Part shown: piece after piece, positions 6,512-10,000 of the stretch | Numbering within the stretch: the stretch's first letter is position 1 | How the letters are laid out: each line of letters begins with the position of its first letter | Origin: Magnetospirillum sp. | Lineage (GTDB): Bacteria; Pseudomonadota; Alphaproteobacteria; Rhodospirillales; Magnetospirillaceae | Assembly (NCBI GenBank): GCA_020217035.1 | Contig: JAIWOG010000022.1 | Location: 1-10,000, forward strand | Reading direction: 5' to 3' | DNA length: 10,000 nt | Translations under genes and position numbers: made by a program | Notes under the pieces: generated by a model | Database searches by the model: none | What the model was told of the DNA's origin: nothing | The model's input: the letters and a program-made list of their open reading frames with translations, nothing else

Positions 6512-7659
6512 GTTTTCGTCATCCGGGTCAGCAGCCGGCGGACGAAGGCTTCGCCCTGCAGCACTTGTTCGACGGTGATGTATTCGTCGGGCTTGTGGGC
6601 CTGTTGGATCGAGCCAGGACCACAGACCACGGTGGGGATGCCGGCTTGGTTGAACAGGCCGGCTTCGGTGGTGAAACTGACCTTGGCGGTGTCGTTGTTG
6701 CCCGACAATTGCCGGGCCAGGACCGCCGCCTCGTCGTCGTCGTCGGTCAGCAGGCCGGCGGTGGTGTTGTATTCGTCGAACATGATGCCGGTGGCGCCGT
6801 CCACCGCCAGCATTTCCGGCACCAGATCCTGGGCGAAGCCCCGCAATTCGGCCATCAACTCCTCGGGGTCGTGGTCGGGCAGGTTGCGGAACTCGAATTC
6901 GAAGCTGCATTGGGCGGGGACGATGTTGAGCGCCGTCCCGCCTTGGATCAACCCGGTGTGGACAGTGGTGTAGGGGGGCTGGTAGCCATGGTCGAAGGGG
7001 CCTTGCTGGCGGATGCGCCTTTGCATGTGGCGCAGGTAGGTGACCAATTCGGCGGCGATTTCCACCGCGTTGACGCCGCGGTCGTTCAGCGCCGAATGAC
7101 ATTCCTTGCCATGGACATGGCAGCGAACGTTTTTTTTACCCTTATGACCGACAATCACCCGCATCTCGGTGGGTTCGCCCACTATGCACAGCCTGGGTTT
7201 GACGGGGAGGGTCGTAATATCCTGGATCAGCCGGCGGACGCCGATGCAGCCGATTTCCTCGTCATAGGAAAAGGCGAAGTGGATGGGCATGGAAAGCGGC
7301 GCGGCGGCGAATTCGGGGGCAAGGGCAAGACAAATGGCGATGAAGCTTTTCATGTCGGACGTGCCGCGGCCGTAAAGTCGTCCATCCTGGCGCACAACAT
7401 GGAAAGGGTCCGCCGACCAGTCTTGGCCATCAACGGGTACGACATCGGTATGTCCTGACAACACGATGCCGGGAACATCCGAAGGTCCAATGGTGGCGAA
7501 CAAGTTTGCTTTTTCTTGCTCGTCGTCATAAGTCATTCTTATATCGGCGCCGTGACGTGCCAAAATATCGGCGGCGAACTGAATGAGTTGGAGGTTCGTT
7601 TTGTAGCTGGTGGTGTCGAAGCTGACGAGGCGTTCGATCATGTCCATGCTTTCAGGCAT
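6508..7659 (-). CDS. argE: Acetylornithine deacetylase (M20 family)
   Basis: ArgE removes the acetyl group from N-acetylornithine to give ornithine in arginine synthesis, in the cytoplasm. The 383-residue protein has the dinuclear zinc M20 layout. His70 and Asp72 are in SGHTDVVP, Asp102 is in GRGTSDMKSF, Glu134-Glu135 are in YDEEIGC, Glu162 is in VGEPTE, and a final ligand His355 is in QAHKPDEY; all are intact. The lid/dimerisation domain lies roughly between residues 170 and 285. The overall resemblance is to the ArgE group rather than succinyl-diaminopimelate desuccinylase DapE, but this is a recall-based choice. The ATG at 7659 fits the usual N-terminus (PESMDMIERLVSFDTTS) and has a GGGA at about 7666-7669. 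Longer in-frame starts up to 7791 lack a ribosome site. The 5' third has lower GC than its neighbours and contains an A8 run. Confidence 0.9.
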   Translation of the reverse strand: MPESMDMIERLVSFDTTSYKTNLQLIQFAADILARHGADIRMTYDDEQEKANLFATIGPSDVPGIVLSGHTDVVPVDGQDWSADPFHVVRQDGRLYGRGTSDMKSFIAICLALAPEFAAAPLSMPIHFAFSYDEEIGCIGVRRLIQDITTLPVKPRLCIVGEPTEMRVIVGHKGKKNVRCHVHGKECHSALNDRGVNAVEIAAELVTYLRHMQRRIRQQGPFDHGYQPPYTTVHTGLIQGGTALNIVPAQCSFEFEFRNLPDHDPEELMAELRGFAQDLVPEMLAVDGATGIMFDEYNTTAGLLTDDDDEAAVLARQLSGNNDTAKVSFTTEAGLFNQAGIPTVVCGPGSIQQAHKPDEYITVEQVLQGEAFVRRLLTRMTKT

Positions 7660-7778
7660 GTTTGGTCCCGTTGTTAGGCCGATGAAGACGCCGGCAAGTT
7701 GTCTTGTGGAAATCATCATAGGGTGCTGGGCGGTGACGTGCCAGTACCGGGATGTGGGGAAGGTCGGATCGCGGGCGA
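7660..7778. promoter_or_regulatory. Divergent intergenic region between argE and the ABC exporter operon
   Basis: This stretch of about 120 bases separates the divergent starts of argE (-) and the ABC exporter (+), so promoters for both must lie in or near it. It is somewhat poorer in GC than the flanking genes. I could not pick out a convincing -35/-10 pair or an operator on either strand. The assignment rests on gene orientation alone. Confidence 0.4.
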
Positions 7779-9518
7779 ATGAGCGAAGCAATTTCCGCCG
7801 CTAGGGCGGGTACGGTCAAGAACAAGCCGGCGTTCACGCTGGGGGCGTTTTCCACGCTGCGGTCGAATTTGTTCGACCTGGCGGTGGCGTCGCTTTTCCT
7901 GAACGTGCTGGGGCTGGCCTTGCCGTTGTCGTTGCTGCAGGTTTACGACCGCATCCTGCCCAATCATTCCACCGGCACCATGGTGTTGTTGATGGCCGGC
8001 GTCCTGGGGGCGCTGGTGCTGGAATCCATCCTTAATTTCGGCCGTTCCTACATCACCGGCTGGATCGGCGCCCGCTTCGAGCACAAGGCCGGTTGCGCCG
8101 CCATCAACCGCTTGATGACCACCGGCATCGACGCTTTCGAGAAGGAAGGGTCTGGTGTCCATCTGGAACGCCTGAATTCGCTGTCTCAGGTGCGCGAGTT
8201 CTATGCCGGCCAGGCGCTGCTGACCCTTCTGGACCTGCCCTTCGCCCTGATCTATCTGGCACTGGTTGCCTTCATGGGCGGCTGGCTGGTCCTGGTGCCC
8301 TTGGTCCTGTTGGTAGCGTTCGCGGTCTCGGCGGTCAGCGTCGGCACTAAGCTGCGCGAGGCCATCGAAAAGCGCATGGTCGCCGACGACCGCCGCTTCA
8401 ACTTCCTGATCGAGGTGTTGGGCGGCATCCACAGCGTCAAGGCCATGTCCATGGAAGCCCAGATGGTGCGCCGCTACGAGCGTCTGCAGGAAAGCTGCGC
8501 CGAGGGGTATTACACGGTGGCGTTGCGCAGCGCCAGTGCGCTGGGCGTGTCGTCCTTCTTCTCGCAATTGACCACCATCGCCGTGGCCGCCTTCGGCAGC
8601 CTGATCGTCATGAACGGCGAAATGACCACCGGTGGCCTTGCCGCCGCCTCGTTGCTGGCCGGCCGGGCCATGTCGCCGATCCAAAAGGCCCTGGGGGTGT
8701 GGACCCGCTTCCAAAGCTTCGTGTTGGCCCGTGGCCGCCTGGAAAAGCTGTTCGCCCTGCCGCCCGAGGCCGAGGCGGGGCTGCCCAAGATGCCGCCGCC
8801 GAAAGGCCGGCTGGAACTGGAAGCGGTCAGCTTCCGGTTCGGCGAGAAACTGCCCGACGTGATCAAGGAAGCCAGCATCGTCATCGAGGAAGGCGAATGC
8901 GTCGCCATCGCCGGCGGCAACGGTTCCGGCAAGACCACGCTTCTGGCCTTGATGCAAGGGGCGCTGCGCCCCACCTCGGGCCGGTTGTTGGTGGACGGAA
9001 TCGATGTCACCGGCTACGAGCCGCAATCGGTGCGCGACCAGATCGCCTATTTGCCGCAATCGGGCGTGCTGTTCCAGGGCACCATCTTGCAAAACATCAC
9101 CATGTTCCGCCCCGAATACGACGACATCGCGGTGGAGACCGCTGGTCTGCTGGGGCTTGACGAAGTGGTGGCGACCATGGCGTTCGGCTTCGACACGCCG
9201 GTGGGCGACGGCGCCTACGATTCCCTGCCGCGCGGCATCAAGCAGCGCATCGCCATCGCCCGCGCCCTGGTGCACAACCCGCGCATCGTGCTGTTCGACG
9301 AAGCCAACACCGCCGTCGATTCCGCCGGCGACAACTTCCTGCGCGTCTGGCTGGAACGGGCCAAGGGCAAGCGTACCCTGGTACTGGTCACCCATCGCCC
9401 GTCGCTGGTGAAGTTGGCCGACAAGGTCTATGACCTCGACCATGGCAAGCTGACCCCGAAACCGCCCAAGGACGACAACCCGTTCCTGTCGCTGGCCGCC
9501 CCCAAAGGTGGCGCATGA
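7779..9518 (+). CDS. ABC exporter half-transporter with degenerate signature motif
   Basis: The 579-residue protein has an N-terminal membrane domain (hydrophobic segments between about residues 31 and 290) fused to an ATPase domain, the layout of type I secretion and bacteriocin exporters, without an N-terminal peptidase domain. The ATPase part shows Walker A GGNGSGKTT (379-387), the Q-loop YLPQSGVLFQGT with Gln427, Walker B RIVLFDE with catalytic Glu508, a D-loop TAVD and H-loop His539 in VTHRP. The signature that should read LSGGQ is instead LPRGI (within residues 482-489, bases 9222-9239), although the following KQRIAIARALV is typical. This implies one weak ATP site in a heterodimer. The ATG at 7779 is preferred for its ordinary N-terminus, but no good ribosome site is seen; an in-frame ATG at 7752 is possible. 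Its stop overlaps the next gene (ATGA). The substrate is unknown. Confidence 0.9.
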   Translation: MSEAISAARAGTVKNKPAFTLGAFSTLRSNLFDLAVASLFLNVLGLALPLSLLQVYDRILPNHSTGTMVLLMAGVLGALVLESILNFGRSYITGWIGARFEHKAGCAAINRLMTTGIDAFEKEGSGVHLERLNSLSQVREFYAGQALLTLLDLPFALIYLALVAFMGGWLVLVPLVLLVAFAVSAVSVGTKLREAIEKRMVADDRRFNFLIEVLGGIHSVKAMSMEAQMVRRYERLQESCAEGYYTVALRSASALGVSSFFSQLTTIAVAAFGSLIVMNGEMTTGGLAAASLLAGRAMSPIQKALGVWTRFQSFVLARGRLEKLFALPPEAEAGLPKMPPPKGRLELEAVSFRFGEKLPDVIKEASIVIEEGECVAIAGGNGSGKTTLLALMQGALRPTSGRLLVDGIDVTGYEPQSVRDQIAYLPQSGVLFQGTILQNITMFRPEYDDIAVETAGLLGLDEVVATMAFGFDTPVGDGAYDSLPRGIKQRIAIARALVHNPRIVLFDEANTAVDSAGDNFLRVWLERAKGKRTLVLVTHRPSLVKLADKVYDLDHGKLTPKPPKDDNPFLSLAAPKGGA

Positions 9519-10000
9519 ACCAGGTCGCCCCCGCCGCCCAACCGGCCAAGGCCAGCCAACAGGCCATCGAGCATTACCAAGCGCAGATGGAACGCTCGAT
9601 CCTGGGCGGCTTTTCCGCCGCCTCGGACCTGGCAGCCTGCTTGCTGCCGTTGTTGAAGGCCCTGGGCTGGAAGGGCGATCCCCGCCACGTGGCCGAATCC
9701 TTGCCGCACTTCGCCAACGAACTGGATTTGACCGGCCTGCGCAACGTCATGGCGCAGCTCAATTATTCCAGCCGGCCGTTGCGGGTCAGGCTGGACGAGA
9801 TCGATCCCCGCCTGGTGCCGTGTCTGTTCCTGCCCGACAACCAGCCGGCCTTGGTGATCCGCTCGATCGACGCCGCCGGGATCGAGGTCTACGACAGCGC
9901 CAAGGACGTAAACCGTCAGCAGGAAGACCGCCAACTCAAGGGCACCGCCTATTTCTTCACCGCCATGGGCGAGGCGGCGCCCAGCCGCGTCGGCTGGTTC
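9515..10000 (+). CDS. N-terminal C39-like domain of a second ABC exporter, partial
   Basis: The frame is open from the ATG at 9515 to the window edge (162 codons, no stop) and overlaps the upstream ABC gene by four bases, so the two are co-translated. The visible part resembles the C39 peptidase-like domain at the N-terminus of bacteriocin and type I exporters. It has ASDLAACLLPLLKALGW (residues 36-52), LPHFANELDLTGLRNVMAQL (63-82), and a later strand region LVPCLFLPDNQPALVIRS then IEVYDS. In active C39 peptidases the first motif has a catalytic Cys after Asp; here that position appears to be Leu39. The expected His before the VVI-like strand reads Pro-Ala (111-112). This points to a non-cleaving C39-like domain, which in HlyB-type exporters binds the substrate. 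The membrane and ATPase domains are expected beyond the window; that is inference. Confidence 0.75.
   Translation, partial: MNQVAPAAQPAKASQQAIEHYQAQMERSILGGFSAASDLAACLLPLLKALGWKGDPRHVAESLPHFANELDLTGLRNVMAQLNYSSRPLRVRLDEIDPRLVPCLFLPDNQPALVIRSIDAAGIEVYDSAKDVNRQQEDRQLKGTAYFFTAMGEAAPSRVGWF

Noticed and set aside
5822..7102. 426-codon - strand frame across the permease and argE
   Set aside because: It is out of frame with argE and antisense to the permease. Its sequence is rich in Arg, His, Gln and Pro, as expected of a shadow frame.
5587..7458. 623-codon + strand frame spanning the permease and the argE antisense
   Set aside because: It crosses two convergent real genes in the wrong frame or strand, has no domain, and would begin before the terminator hairpin.
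7660..7791. N-terminal extension of ArgE by 44 residues
   Set aside because: There is no ribosome site at the upstream ATGs (7791, 7719, 7716), the family normally begins near PESMDMIERLV, and the extension would overlap the start of the divergent ABC gene.
7716..9443. 575-codon - strand frame opposite the ABC exporter
   Set aside because: It is antisense to a protein with complete Walker and membrane features; its composition is that of a mirror frame.

Overview
The window looks like chromosomal DNA of a GC-rich Gram-negative alphaproteobacterium, most likely a member of the Rhodospirillales such as Magnetospirillum. This placement is inferred from three things: gene order (lpxD-fabZ-lpxA-lpxI-lpxB), the use of LpxI rather than LpxH for the UDP-diacylglucosamine hydrolysis step, and strongly GC-biased codon third positions. 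No marker gene in the window proves the genus. I see no rRNA, tRNA, CRISPR array, insertion sequence or prophage gene.

Region 1 (1-3964, + strand) is a lipid A operon. The 3' end of lpxD is followed by fabZ, lpxA, lpxI and lpxB, and a glyoxalase I gene (gloA) is coupled to the end of lpxB. From lpxA to gloA, neighbouring genes overlap or lie 1 base apart, so they are almost certainly co-transcribed and translationally coupled. LpxA, LpxD, LpxI and LpxB supply steps 1, 3, 4 and 5 of the Raetz pathway. FabZ works on the same (3R)-hydroxyacyl-ACP pool that LpxA and LpxD draw on.

Region 2 (3962-5627, + strand) holds a protein of unknown function with a C-terminal helix-turn-helix, then a secreted protein with two BON-like domains. 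A strong intrinsic terminator follows at 5599-5627. Two adjacent perfect dyads lie between gloA and the helix-turn-helix gene and look like operators.

Region 3 (5648-7659) contains an EamA/DMT-family permease (+) and acetylornithine deacetylase argE (-). They converge, and their stop codons share the palindrome CTAG.

Region 4 (7779-10000, + strand) starts a two-gene ABC exporter locus, divergent from argE. The first protein is a full-length half-transporter whose ABC signature motif is degenerate. The second, cut by the window edge, begins with a C39-like domain that appears to lack the catalytic cysteine and histidine. The pair resembles a heterodimeric exporter of the type I secretion/bacteriocin exporter class with one impaired ATP site. 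This is the least ordinary part of the window. The rest is core metabolism and envelope biogenesis, and I found nothing that amounts to a clearly new system.
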